A stretch of 39,625 nt of DNA, taken from positions 1 through 39,625 of the forward strand of contig DYBL01000021.1 in assembly GCA_019418625.1 (NCBI GenBank), read 5' to 3'. This document shows, in pieces, positions 1-7,177 of this stretch (position 1 is the first letter of the stretch; every line of letters starts with the position of its first letter). The notes under the pieces are model-generated. The model was given only the letters and a program-made list of their open reading frames with translations, searched no databases and had not been told where the DNA came from. This DNA is from Clostridiales bacterium. GTDB taxonomy: Bacteria > Bacillota > Clostridia > Oscillospirales > Oscillospiraceae. The position numbers and the translations under genes were made by a program.

Positions 1-173
1 GCTTTCCAGAATCCCACCAAGCCCATCGGCACGTTCATGACGGAAGCGGAGGCGGAGGAAATGCGCCAGCCCCGGCCGGCGTCCTCCATGACGGTATTGC
101 CGCGGCGGCGCATTTCCTCCGCCTCCGCTTCCGTCATGAACGTGCCGATGGGCTTGGTGGGATTCTGGAAAGC
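1..173. repeat. 67-bp perfect inverted repeat at the window edge (probable fold-back artefact)
   Basis: Bases 1-67 are the exact reverse complement of 107-173, with a 39-base spacer (68-106). Both arms are carbamate kinase coding sequence, and the protein reading frame loses family similarity exactly where the left arm begins, after the conserved GRGW motif. A real gene would continue with conserved kinase residues. Perfect identity, location inside a gene and location at the very first base all point to a contig-end fold-back from assembly or amplification rather than a biological repeat. Confidence 0.9.
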
Positions 174-533
174 GGGGTCGTTGGGGTCCACCTCCACCTG
201 CGTGAGGATGGTCGCCACACTTTTGTGGATGCCGCGGTTGAGCAGCTCCTCCCGCAGGGCGTTTTGCAGGTCGTACCCGATGTAGCCCTGGCTCATGGCG
301 GTGCACACGGACATGGGTGCCATGGGATGGGTGGGATCCTCACGGCTGAGGGTCGTCATGGCGATGTTGATCATGCCCACCTGGGGGCCGTTGCCGTGGG
401 CCACTACCACCTCATGCCCTTCTTCAATCAGATCCACGATGGCCTTGGCCGTGTGCTTCACGGCAGCCATCTGCTCAGGGAGATTCTTGCCCAGTGCGTT
501 GCCGCCCAGGGCGATCACAATGCGCTTACCCAT
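1..533 (-). CDS. arcC: Carbamate kinase (partial, C-terminal part missing)
   Basis: Transfers phosphate between carbamoyl phosphate and ADP to give ATP, the usual last step of arginine, agmatine or ureide fermentation; cytosolic. Reading from ATG 533, the N-terminus has the amino-acid-kinase glycine motif ALGGNALG (residues 8-15), then AHGNGPQVG near residues 45-53 and VDPNDPAFQNPTKPIG near 117-132, all hallmark carbamate kinase blocks. Around residues 152-157 the GRGW motif is reached and then the sequence turns into the reverse complement of itself (see the repeat at 1-173), so only about 69-533 is trustworthy gene sequence. It is the third gene after ygeY and ygeW and corresponds in position to E. 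coli yqeA. A terminator-like hairpin separates it from ygeW, so it may be expressed at a lower level. Ribosome site GAGG lies just upstream of the ATG. Confidence 0.93.
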   Translation of the reverse strand, partial: MGKRIVIALGGNALGKNLPEQMAAVKHTAKAIVDLIEEGHEVVVAHGNGPQVGMINIAMTTLSREDPTHPMAPMSVCTAMSQGYIGYDLQNALREELLNRGIHKSVATILTQVEVDPNDPAFQNPTKPIGTFMTEAEAEEMRRRGNTVMEDAGRGWRISSASASVMNVPMGLVGFWK

Positions 534-570
534 ATAGGTCGACCTCTTTTCGTAAAATTGAAAATAAAAA

Positions 571-605
571 TACGTCGGGAATATGGGGACCATATTCCCG
601 ACGTA
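571..605 (-). terminator. Intercistronic hairpin between ygeW and carbamate kinase
   Basis: A perfect 16-bp stem (571-586 with 590-605) closes a 3-base loop. On the minus strand, the direction of transcription, it is followed by a T-rich run (TTTTTATTTT) just before the kinase ribosome site. This is the form of an intrinsic terminator or a processing/attenuation hairpin and would reduce carbamate kinase expression relative to ygeW. Confidence 0.75.
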
Positions 606-617
606 CAAGCTCAGAAA

Positions 618-1808
618 TTAGAACAGCTTGCGCTTTCCGCCATTCTCCATGGCCATCAGAGCGGCGACGGGATCCTTCACCTTGCTCATCATGATCATAG
701 CAGCGATGACATAGGGCTTGTAGCTGGCTTCCTTGTACAGGGGCTCGATGTAGCGATCGAACACGGAGTTGTCCACCTCGCCCTCCTTGCAGCTCAGGCC
801 GGTGATGTCGGCGGGCAGGCAGTGCATGTACAGGGCGCTGCCGTTCTTGGTGCGCTTCATCATCTCCTCGGAGCAGGTCCAGTTCTTGAACTGGGCATTC
901 TGCGCCAGCAGCTGCTTCTCCAGGGCGTCGATGCCGGCCTGGTCGCCAGCCTGATAGAGCTTCGTGCGCTGCTCCATGGCGGCGAAGGGAGCCCAGGACT
1001 TGGGATAGACGATGTCGGCGCCGTCGAAAGCCTCTTCCATGGTGGCGACCTTCTTGTAGGTGCCGCCGGTGGCAGCGGCGTTCTTGCGGGCGATCTCCTC
1101 CACCTCGGGCATCACGTCATAGCCCTCGGGATGAGCCAGCACCACGTCCATGCCGAAGCGGGTCATCAGGCCGATGACGCCCTGGGGAACGGACAGGGGC
1201 TTGCCATAGGAGGGAGAATAGGCCCAGGTCATGGCGATCTTCTTGCCCTTGAGGTTCTCCACGCCGCCGAAGTGGTGGATGATGTGCAGCATGTCAGCCA
1301 TGCACTGAGTGGGGTGATCCACATCGCACTGCAGGTTCACCAGGGTGGGACGCTGCTCCAGGATGCCGTCGCGATAGCCCTCGGCCACGGCGTCCATGAA
1401 GGTCTTCTGATACTTGTGGCCCTCGCCGATGAACATATCGTCGCGGATGCCGATGACGTCAGCCATGAAGGAGACCATGTTGGCGGTCTCGCGCACAGTC
1501 TCACCGTGGGCGATCTGGCTCTTCTTCTCATCCAGATCCTGGACGTTCAGGCCCAGCAGGTTGCAGGCGGAGGCAAAGGAGAAGCGGGTACGGGTGGAGT
1601 TGTCGCGGAAGATGGAGATGCCCAGGCCGGAATCGAAGATCCGGGTGGACTTGTTGCGCTCGCGCAGGTCGCGCAGGGCGTCAGCCACGGTGAAGATGGC
1701 GTCCAGCTCCTCGTCGGTCTTGTCCCAGGTCCAGTAGAAGTCGGACTTGTACATGTTGTTGATGTGCAGCTTTTCCAGATGCTTGGCCAGCTCGATGGTC
1801 TTAGACAT
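618..1808 (-). CDS. ygeW: YgeW-type knotted carbamoyltransferase
   Basis: Member of the aspartate/ornithine carbamoyltransferase superfamily, YgeW group, whose natural acceptor is not firmly established. The 396-residue length equals that of E. coli YgeW. The carbamoyl-phosphate loop appears as FRDNSTRTRFSFA (near residues 68-80); other family blocks are SQIAHGETVRETANM, NLQCDVDHPTQ, the long MTWAYSPSYGKPLSVPQG stretch typical of YgeW, and MHCLPADI near residue 330. The ATG at 1808 is preceded by AAGGAG. It lies 94 bases after ygeY and 84 bases before carbamate kinase on the same strand. Family knowledge places ygeW, ygeY and yqeA beside selenium-dependent molybdenum hydroxylases, implying carbamoyl transfer in purine/ureide breakdown. 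The carbamoyl phosphate formed would feed the adjacent kinase to make ATP (inference). Confidence 0.95.
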   Translation of the reverse strand: MSKTIELAKHLEKLHINNMYKSDFYWTWDKTDEELDAIFTVADALRDLRERNKSTRIFDSGLGISIFRDNSTRTRFSFASACNLLGLNVQDLDEKKSQIAHGETVRETANMVSFMADVIGIRDDMFIGEGHKYQKTFMDAVAEGYRDGILEQRPTLVNLQCDVDHPTQCMADMLHIIHHFGGVENLKGKKIAMTWAYSPSYGKPLSVPQGVIGLMTRFGMDVVLAHPEGYDVMPEVEEIARKNAAATGGTYKKVATMEEAFDGADIVYPKSWAPFAAMEQRTKLYQAGDQAGIDALEKQLLAQNAQFKNWTCSEEMMKRTKNGSALYMHCLPADITGLSCKEGEVDNSVFDRYIEPLYKEASYKPYVIAAMIMMSKVKDPVAALMAMENGGKRKLF

Positions 1809-1902
1809 AATCAGCTCTCCTTAAGTAATATGATTGAGGCGGCAAATTGCCTCGCAGGATTTTGCGGATCGGGAAGGGGGACGTTGTCCCCCTTCAAATC
1901 TG

Positions 1903-3315
1903 TTACTGGATGACGTTGTCCGTCAGGCTCTGGCGGAACTCGGTGACGTCAGCGGTCTTGTTTTCTTCCTTGTACAGCTTCACAGCGGCAGCGTACACGG
2001 CAGCGCAGGTGACCAGATCCTGCTTCCAGGTGATCTCGTTGGGAGCATGGGCCTGGGACTCGGCGCCGGGGCCGAAGCCCACGCAGGGGATGCCATAACG
2101 GCCCTGGATGGACACGCAGTTGGTGGAGAAGGTCCACTTGTCGGTCAGAGGACGGCCTTCACGCAGGTGCATGGCGTCAAACTTGGGATCCGCGTCGGCG
2201 TGGCCGATGCGCTTGTCGCCGTACAGAGCGTGGTGGGCGTCCACAACGGCCTGGACGTGGGCGGCGCTCTCCTTGTTGATCCAGGTGGGGAAGAAGCACT
2301 CGGTCTCATAGACCTCGCCGGTCCAGGAGGGACGGTCATACATATACATGGAGACCTTCACGTCGTCGCCGTACTTCTTCACGCTGGGCAGCTGACGGAT
2401 CTCCTCCAGGCAGGAATCCCAGGTCTCGCCGGCGGTCATGCGGCGGTCGATGGAGATGGAGCAGCTGTCGGCCACAGCGCAGCGGCTGGGAGAGGTGAAG
2501 AAGATCTCGGAGACGGTGCAGGTGCCGCGGCTGAGGAACTGAGCATCCTCATAGTGCTCGGGGTTGAACTCGGGGTTGAGCATCTTGACCAGGCCCTTGA
2601 CGGTGTTGGAGGGGCCGTCGCCGTTTTCGTTCAGGGCACGCACGTCCTGCAGGATGTCGGCCATCTTGTAAATGGCGTTGTCGCCGCGGTGAGGTGCGGA
2701 ACCGTGGCAGGAGACACCCTTGACGTCCACACGGATCTCCATGCGGCCGCGGTGACCGCGGTAGATGCCGCCGTCGGTGGGCTCAGTGGAGATGACGAAC
2801 TGGATCTTCTTCTGGGCATCCTCCTTGCCGGCGAAGTACTTGTTGACGATGTACTGCCAGCACATGCCGTCGCAGTCCTCTTCCTGCACGGAGCCGACCA
2901 CCATGATCTTGTAGCCCTCGGGGATGAGGCCCATGTCCTTCATGATCTTGGCGCCGTACACGGCGGAGGCCATGCCGCCCTCCTGGTCAGAGCCGCCGCG
3001 GCCGAAGATCACATCGTCGGTCTCATAGCCCTGATAGGGGTCAGCTTCCCAGTTGTTGATGTTGCCCACGCCGACGGTGTCGATGTGGGAGTCGATGGCG
3101 ATGATCTTGTCGCCCTCGCCCATCCAGCCGATGACATTGCCCAGGCCGTCGATTTCCACCTTGTCGTAGCCCAGCTTTTCCATCTCGGCCTTGATGCACA
3201 TGACGACTTCCTTCTCCTGGCAGCTTTCGCTGGGGTGGGAGATCATGTCCCGCAGGAAGCGGCTCATGTCCGCCTTGTAGCCTTCCGCTGCCGCTTTGAT
3301 CGCTTCAAAGTCCAT
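1903..3315 (-). CDS. ygeY: YgeY-type M20 family selenium-metabolism-linked hydrolase
   Basis: Zinc-dependent amidohydrolase/peptidase of the M20 (ArgE/DapE) superfamily. At 470 residues it is slightly longer than usual for YgeY. Metal and catalytic motifs seen are IDSHIDTVG (near residues 74-82), FGRGGSDQEGG (near 109-119) with the metal-bridging Asp, and SVQEEDCDG (near 142-150) with the general base and metal Glu pair. HGSAPHRG near residue 210 marks the dimerisation-domain region. The YgeY group is defined by its occurrence with selenium-dependent molybdenum hydroxylases; its substrate is unproven, probably an N-carbamoyl or related ureide. It is the first gene of the leftward operon with a good promoter just upstream, and the ATG at 3315 has a GGAGGG ribosome site. 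Confidence 0.94.
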   Translation of the reverse strand: MDFEAIKAAAEGYKADMSRFLRDMISHPSESCQEKEVVMCIKAEMEKLGYDKVEIDGLGNVIGWMGEGDKIIAIDSHIDTVGVGNINNWEADPYQGYETDDVIFGRGGSDQEGGMASAVYGAKIMKDMGLIPEGYKIMVVGSVQEEDCDGMCWQYIVNKYFAGKEDAQKKIQFVISTEPTDGGIYRGHRGRMEIRVDVKGVSCHGSAPHRGDNAIYKMADILQDVRALNENGDGPSNTVKGLVKMLNPEFNPEHYEDAQFLSRGTCTVSEIFFTSPSRCAVADSCSISIDRRMTAGETWDSCLEEIRQLPSVKKYGDDVKVSMYMYDRPSWTGEVYETECFFPTWINKESAAHVQAVVDAHHALYGDKRIGHADADPKFDAMHLREGRPLTDKWTFSTNCVSIQGRYGIPCVGFGPGAESQAHAPNEITWKQDLVTCAAVYAAAVKLYKEENKTADVTEFRQSLTDNVIQ

Positions 3316-3372
3316 AACAATGCCCTCCGTTTTATATTGTATCCGTGGTTGTCGTTGGCTCTATCTATCCCT

Positions 3373-3400
3373 ATCATAGCATAAGAATTCCACTTGTCAA
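3373..3400 (-). promoter_or_regulatory. Sigma-A promoter for ygeY-ygeW-carbamate kinase
   Basis: Minus-strand TTGACA (3400-3395), a 16-base spacer and TATGAT (3378-3373), close to consensus. It lies about 60 bases upstream of the ygeY start and back to back with the promoter of the divergent YheO-type regulator, leaving about 40 bases of A/T-rich sequence between them where a regulator could bind. Confidence 0.8.
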
Positions 3401-3441
3401 ACAAAAAATTAGAAAACCAAAAAATTTTTTAGAAATTATAG

Positions 3442-3469
3442 TTGATTTCCAAAAAATTTATGGTATGAT
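3442..3469 (+). promoter_or_regulatory. Sigma-A promoter for the YheO-type regulator
   Basis: TTGATT (3442-3447), a 16-base spacer, then TATGAT (3464-3469). The predicted transcript starts near 3476, giving a leader of about 40 bases before the proposed ACG start at 3518. Confidence 0.7.
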
Positions 3470-3517
3470 GAAACTGGTAAATTGGAAGTATGTCATGAAA
3501 ATAAGGAGGAATGACCC

Positions 3518-4147
3518 ACGGAAAGCGGAAAATTAGAGCTGCTCAAACAGGTGGCCGCGGGCATCGCCGGGCAGTTCGGCAGCAACTGTGAGGTGGTGGT
3601 GCACGACCTGAGCCGCCACCCGGATCATACGATCGTGGCTATTGAGAACGGACATGTGTCCGGCCGGAAGGTAGGGGACGGTGCATCCCATGTGGTCATC
3701 GAGCAGATGGAGACCAATGCGGCCTCACCGGAGGACCATCTGTGCTATCTGACCAAGACACCGGACGGGAAGATCCTCAAATCCTCCACGGTGTATATCC
3801 GTAACAGCAAGGGAAAGGTATCTGCCATCTTCTCCATCAACTATGATATCTCCCGGCTGATGATGGTAGAGGGCGCTATCCATGACCTGATCTCCACCGG
3901 AGAGACCGCGCCTGCGGAGCCGGAGAAGATCATCAACGTCAATGACCTGCTGGATGATCTGATCCAGCAGTCTGTGGCGCTGGTAGGAAAGCCCGTGGCG
4001 CTGATGAACAAGGACGACAAGGTGAAAGCCATCCAGTTCCTGAACCAGAACGGCGCGTTTTTGGTGACCAAGTCCGGCGACAAGATCGCCCGGTATTTCG
4101 GGATCTCCAAGTACACGCTCTATTCCTATATCGACGCCAAGCAGTGA
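3518..4147 (+). CDS. YheO-family PAS/HTH transcriptional regulator
   Basis: Predicted DNA-binding regulator with an N-terminal YheO-like PAS domain and a C-terminal helix-turn-helix. The PAS part shows NCEVVVHDLS early and VIAIENGHVSG-like and SIFSINYDIS-like strands; the end has IARYFGISKYTLYSYID, a helix-turn-helix typical of the family. The N-terminal LELLKQVAAGIA helix, also expected in the family, lies upstream of the first conventional start (GTG 3551). The frame is open back only to a stop at 3512-3514, and the AGGAGG at 3504-3509 sits eight bases before an ACG codon at 3518. I therefore place the start at ACG 3518, either a rare start or an ATG-to-ACG change. ATG 3511 is out of frame. 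Divergent from ygeY, it may control the ureide genes (inference). Confidence 0.85.
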   Translation, partial: TESGKLELLKQVAAGIAGQFGSNCEVVVHDLSRHPDHTIVAIENGHVSGRKVGDGASHVVIEQMETNAASPEDHLCYLTKTPDGKILKSSTVYIRNSKGKVSAIFSINYDISRLMMVEGAIHDLISTGETAPAEPEKIINVNDLLDDLIQQSVALVGKPVALMNKDDKVKAIQFLNQNGAFLVTKSGDKIARYFGISKYTLYSYIDAKQ

Positions 4148-4155
4148 AGCAGCAC

Positions 4156-4183
4156 GGCCGCCCGTCAGGGCGGCCATTTTTTT
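4156..4183 (+). terminator. Intrinsic terminator after the YheO-type regulator
   Basis: Stem GGCCGCCC (4156-4163) and GGGCGGCC (4168-4175) with loop GTCA, followed by a seven-T run. Confidence 0.9.
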
Positions 4184-4203
4184 GTTGGAAAAGGGAGGAA
4201 TCA

Positions 4204-4231
4204 TTGACTTTCGCGCAGCAGATAGTATAAT
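4204..4231 (+). promoter_or_regulatory. Sigma-A promoter for the phosphoribosyltransferase gene
   Basis: TTGACT (4204-4209), a 16-base spacer and TATAAT (4226-4231), about 50 bases upstream of the ATG at 4284. Confidence 0.8.
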
Positions 4232-4283
4232 GTAATATGTGATTTGGCGGCTTGCTGTAAGGCCGCTTTGAGGAGGCAGAAAC

Positions 4284-4844
4284 ATGCACTATACTTTAAA
4301 CGTGGCCGGACTGCAGCGTCAGCTGCCCATCTGCAAGGTGACGGACGATCTCTATATCGCCGCATTCGTGGTTTTCGGCGACGCGGAGCTGACCGTGGCG
4401 TGCGCCCGGGATCTTTTGAAGCTGGTGGATCTGGATAGCTTTGACTATATGCTTACCGCCGAGGCCAAGGGTATCCCCCTGATCCATGAGATGGCCCGCC
4501 AGTCCGGGGCGGAGAAGTACATCCTGGCCCGCAAGGGAGCCAAGGTCTATATGCCCAACCCCATCCATGTAGCCGACGAGTCCATCACTACCGCCGGCCG
4601 GCAGGAGCTGTACCTGGGCCGGGACGACGCGGAGCTGATCCGCGGCAAGCGCATCTTGCTGGTGGACGACGTGATCTCCACCGGCGGTTCCCTGCACGCC
4701 ATGGAGGAGCTGGTGAAGCTGGCCGGCGGCACTGTGACGGGCCGTGCGGCTGTGCTGGCTGAGGGCGATGCCCGCACCCGTACGGACATCAAGTTCCTGG
4801 CGCCGCTGCCGGTCTTCAATGCCGACGGCTCCATCAAGGAGTAA
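4284..4844 (+). CDS. Purine-type phosphoribosyltransferase (adenine PRTase-like)
   Basis: Type I phosphoribosyltransferase of 186 residues that would attach ribose phosphate from PRPP to a base. The PRPP-binding loop ILLVDDVISTGGS lies near residues 128-140, and the upstream region has TAEAKGIPLIHEMA and the flexible loop YILARKGAKVYM, as in adenine and xanthine phosphoribosyltransferases and the PurR C-terminal domain. No DNA-binding domain is fused, so an enzyme is more likely than a regulator. It stands alone between its own promoter and a terminator. The nearby ygeY/ygeW genes suggest purine metabolism, but the exact base cannot be told from sequence. The start is supported by GAGGAGG upstream of ATG 4284. 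Confidence 0.85.
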   Translation: MHYTLNVAGLQRQLPICKVTDDLYIAAFVVFGDAELTVACARDLLKLVDLDSFDYMLTAEAKGIPLIHEMARQSGAEKYILARKGAKVYMPNPIHVADESITTAGRQELYLGRDDAELIRGKRILLVDDVISTGGSLHAMEELVKLAGGTVTGRAAVLAEGDARTRTDIKFLAPLPVFNADGSIKE

Positions 4845-4851
4845 GCAAAAA

Positions 4852-4882
4852 AGCACGCTGCTTCGGGCAGCGTGCTTTTTTA
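4852..4882. terminator. Bidirectional terminator between PRTase gene and ruvX
   Basis: Stem AGCACGCTGC (4852-4861) with GCAGCGTGCT (4867-4876), flanked by A-run and T-run so that it works for both convergent genes. Confidence 0.9.
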
Positions 4883-4907
4883 TTGTACCGGCATATACCT
4901 TATTCTA

Positions 4908-5327
4908 TTATGAATGGGACTTCTTGTAGGTGAGATAGCCCTCCAGGATCAGGGAGGCGGCCACGGCGTCCACCACCTTTTTGCGCTTCTTTGCGTTTTT
5001 CCCGCCGGCCATAAGAATCTGGTGGGCGTCGATGGTGGTACGGCGCTCATCCCATAAGACCACAGGCAAACCGGTGGCCTCTTTCAAAAGCGCGGCCATG
5101 GCCTCCGCCTTTTCCGCACGGGGGCCCAGGGTCCCGTCCATATTTTTGGGGTGCCCCAGCACCAGTTCCTCCGCGCCGTGCTGGCGGGCCAGCTCGGTGA
5201 TGCGCTGCATCACGATCTCCGGCCGGTAGGCGTCGATGGTGGTGGTGAACCCGGCCAGAAAGCCGGTGGGGTCGGAAATAGCGATACCGGTATGGGCGTC
5301 GCCGTAGTCGATGGCCATAATGCGCAT
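4908..5327 (-). CDS. ruvX: Holliday junction resolvase-like nuclease RuvX/YqgF
   Basis: RNase H-fold nuclease family, essential in E. coli and implicated in 16S rRNA 5'-end maturation and in Holliday-junction resolution. The protein of 139 residues is of standard length. Motifs seen are the N-terminal AIDYGDAHTGIAISDP (first catalytic Asp), ELVLGHPKNMDGT near residue 60, LWDERRTT near residue 95 (Glu), and VDAVAASLILEGYL near residue 118 (last catalytic Asp). It ends at a shared bidirectional terminator and is divergent from rpmG. In many Firmicutes it neighbours a DUF1292 gene; here that gene is about 10 kb away (15811-16104). Confidence 0.95.
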   Translation of the reverse strand: MRIMAIDYGDAHTGIAISDPTGFLAGFTTTIDAYRPEIVMQRITELARQHGAEELVLGHPKNMDGTLGPRAEKAEAMAALLKEATGLPVVLWDERRTTIDAHQILMAGGKNAKKRKKVVDAVAASLILEGYLTYKKSHS

Positions 5328-5437
5328 GGGCAGGCTCCTTCCGCGTTGAGATTCAAAAAGTTCCCAGTCATCATATCATATCCTGGGACCGGCCGCAATA
5401 CGGCAGGAAAAAAGGGAAAAATTTCGCAAAAAAACAG

Positions 5438-5466
5438 TTGACCCGGGCTTTGACGTGTGCTACAAT
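5438..5466 (+). promoter_or_regulatory. Promoter for rpmG-secE-nusG
   Basis: TTGACC (5438-5443), a 17-base spacer and TACAAT (5461-5466). The leader of about 140 bases to rpmG includes a hairpin (GGTATC...CCGGC/GCCGG...GATACC, about 5559-5587) just before the ribosome site, which might influence translation. Confidence 0.75.
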
Positions 5467-5610
5467 CATACTTACCTGTGAAAAAGGGCTTTTTTGTTGC
5501 GCGCTTTTTTCGCTTTTCTGGCGGCGGCAAGGCCCTTGCAAGAGGCAGGGAGGCAGTCGGTATCCCCGGCGGAGCCGGGAATGATACCAATAATAAGGAG
5601 GTGCCGTTAG

Positions 5611-5760
5611 ATGCGCGTAAAAGTTACCCTGAGATGCAACGAGTGCAAGCAGAGAAACTACAATACGATGAAGAACAAGAAGAATACCCCGGACAAGCTT
5701 GAGCTGAATAAGTATTGCCCCTTCTGCAAGAAGCACACGCTCCACAGCGAGACCAAGTAA
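5611..5760 (+). CDS. rpmG: Ribosomal protein bL33
   Basis: Protein of 49 residues in the large ribosomal subunit. It has the bL33 opening MRVKVTLRC and two CxxC pairs (CNEC and CPFC), making it the zinc-binding form rather than the cysteine-free paralogue. The ATG at 5611 follows AAGGAGGTG. It is the usual first gene of the rpmG-secE-nusG string, 33 bases before secE. Confidence 0.96.
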   Translation: MRVKVTLRCNECKQRNYNTMKNKKNTPDKLELNKYCPFCKKHTLHSETK

Positions 5761-5793
5761 GGTCAACAACGAAGAAGAAAGGCGTGTAACGAA

Positions 5794-6006
5794 ATGGCAG
5801 AAGAAGCGAAGAAGAAAAAGGATCGCGGACTCTGGTTCCGTGAGATGAAAAGCGAACTGAAGAAAGTCGTTTGGCCCAGCCGCAAGACCGTGGTGGAGAA
5901 CACCGGCACCGTGCTGATGTGCTCTTTGCTGATCGGCGCCTGCATCTGGATCTTCGACGGTGTCATGGGTGCCGCTCTGGACATGGTCCTGAGCCTTCTG
6001 GGGTAA
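5794..6006 (+). CDS. secE: Preprotein translocase subunit SecE
   Basis: Small membrane subunit of the SecYEG channel that clamps SecY. At 70 residues it has the single-spanning Gram-positive form. The amphipathic motif FREMKSELKKVVWPSRK (residues 15-31) is the conserved SecE cytoplasmic helix, followed by one membrane segment of about 25 hydrophobic residues (near 38-65). It lies six bases before nusG, so the two are surely cotranscribed. Confidence 0.96.
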   Translation: MAEEAKKKKDRGLWFREMKSELKKVVWPSRKTVVENTGTVLMCSLLIGACIWIFDGVMGAALDMVLSLLG

Positions 6007-6012
6007 GGAGCC

Positions 6013-6537
6013 ATGGCAGAGAACGCCAAGTGGTATGTTGTCCATACCTATTCCGGCTATGAAAATGCCGTTAAGACCAGCATTGAAAAGTTCGTGACCG
6101 GCCGCGGCATGGAGGATATGATCCTGCGGATCGAGATCCCCCTGGAGACCGTGACGGAAGTCACCGATTCCGGTGCCACCAAAGAGGTGGAGCGGAAGGT
6201 GTTCCCCGGCTATGTGCTCATCAAGATGGTCATGACCGACGATACCTGGCATCTGGTGCGGAATGTCCGCGGTGTGACCGGCTTTGTCGGCTCCGCCAAC
6301 AAGCCCATCCCCCTGACGGAGGAAGAGGTGCTTGCCATGGGCATGGAGAAGCACGAGATCGTCGTCAAGTACAATGTGGGCGACCATGTCCGCATCATGG
6401 ACGGCCCGCTGGCAAGCTTTACCGGCGTTGTGGAGGAGATCGAGCCCGAGAAGAACCGGGTGAGCGTGATGGTCTCCATGTTCGGACGCGAGACGCCGGT
6501 GGAACTGGAGCTGGACCAGGTCGAGGTCCAGGACTGA
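6013..6537 (+). CDS. nusG: Transcription termination/antitermination factor NusG
   Basis: Protein of 174 residues that binds RNA polymerase and affects pausing, termination and coupling to translation. The NGN domain starts with WYVVHTYSGYENAVK and contains FPGYVLIKMVMTDDTW and a VTGFVG block. The C-terminal KOW domain is visible as VGDHVRIMDGPLASFTGVVEEI (near residues 121-142, with the invariant Gly). A 109-base gap with the rplK ribosome site separates it from the L11 gene. Confidence 0.97.
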   Translation: MAENAKWYVVHTYSGYENAVKTSIEKFVTGRGMEDMILRIEIPLETVTEVTDSGATKEVERKVFPGYVLIKMVMTDDTWHLVRNVRGVTGFVGSANKPIPLTEEEVLAMGMEKHEIVVKYNVGDHVRIMDGPLASFTGVVEEIEPEKNRVSVMVSMFGRETPVELELDQVEVQD

Positions 6538-6646
6538 GCGTCCCCGCCGTGCCGGGCGGTCTCCGGCGCAAGTGGGAGGGATGGATATCCCGCCAAAGAC
6601 GGCCCCGTGCCGCCACCACATTTATGATTTTAGGAGGTGCTACTCC

Positions 6647-7072
6647 GTGGCACAGAAGATTACTGGTTATGTAAAACTGCAGATCCCCGCAGGCAAAGCG
6701 ACTCCCGCTCCCCCGGTCGGCCCCGCTCTGGGCCAGCACGGCGTCAACATCGCCGCGTTCACCAAGGAGTTCAACGAGCGCACCAAGAACGACATGGGCA
6801 TGATCATTCCCGTGGTCATCACCGTCTATGCCGACCGTTCCTTCTCCTTCATCACCAAGACGCCTCCCGCAGCCGTCCTGATCAAGAAGGAGTGCAACAT
6901 CGAGTCCGGTTCCGGCGTGCCCAACAAGAACAAGGTGGCCACCATCTCCAAGGCCTCCGTCCAGAAGATCGCCGAGATCAAGATGCGCGACCTGAACGCC
7001 GCCAGCCTGGAAGCTGCCATGAGCATGATCGAAGGCACCTGCCGCTCCATGGGCGTCACCGTGGGCGACTGA
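6647..7072 (+). CDS. rplK: Ribosomal protein uL11
   Basis: Protein of 141 residues at the base of the ribosomal stalk, where it binds 23S rRNA. It shows the start AQKITGYVKLQIPAGKATPAPPVGPALGQHG and the C-terminal RNA-binding signature ending in EGTCRSMGVTV. The start is GTG 6647, with AGGAGGT eight bases upstream; the longer open frame from 6572 has no family similarity in front of this GTG. Confidence 0.97.
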   Translation: MAQKITGYVKLQIPAGKATPAPPVGPALGQHGVNIAAFTKEFNERTKNDMGMIIPVVITVYADRSFSFITKTPPAAVLIKKECNIESGSGVPNKNKVATISKASVQKIAEIKMRDLNAASLEAAMSMIEGTCRSMGVTVGD

Positions 7073-7177
7073 TCTGTCCGCGACAACTGACCATTCATAA
7101 CAGCCGAGCGGCTGGAAGGCCGCTCCATACAGTGGGAGGATTTGATTCCGAAGAACCACTATGAGGAGGAAGTAACA

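Noticed and set aside
225..1913. Long plus-strand open frame opposite ygeW and its neighbours
   Set aside because: It is a shadow of high-GC codon use; the minus strand codes for well-recognised YgeW, and the shadow protein is low-complexity His/Gly/Leu-rich with no family features.
3511..3550. ATG 3511 as start of the YheO-type regulator
   Set aside because: It is out of frame with the conserved protein and only one base from the ribosome site.
5371..6621. Minus-strand open frame opposite secE and nusG
   Set aside because: The plus strand carries unmistakable rpmG, secE and nusG; the antisense product is not protein-like.
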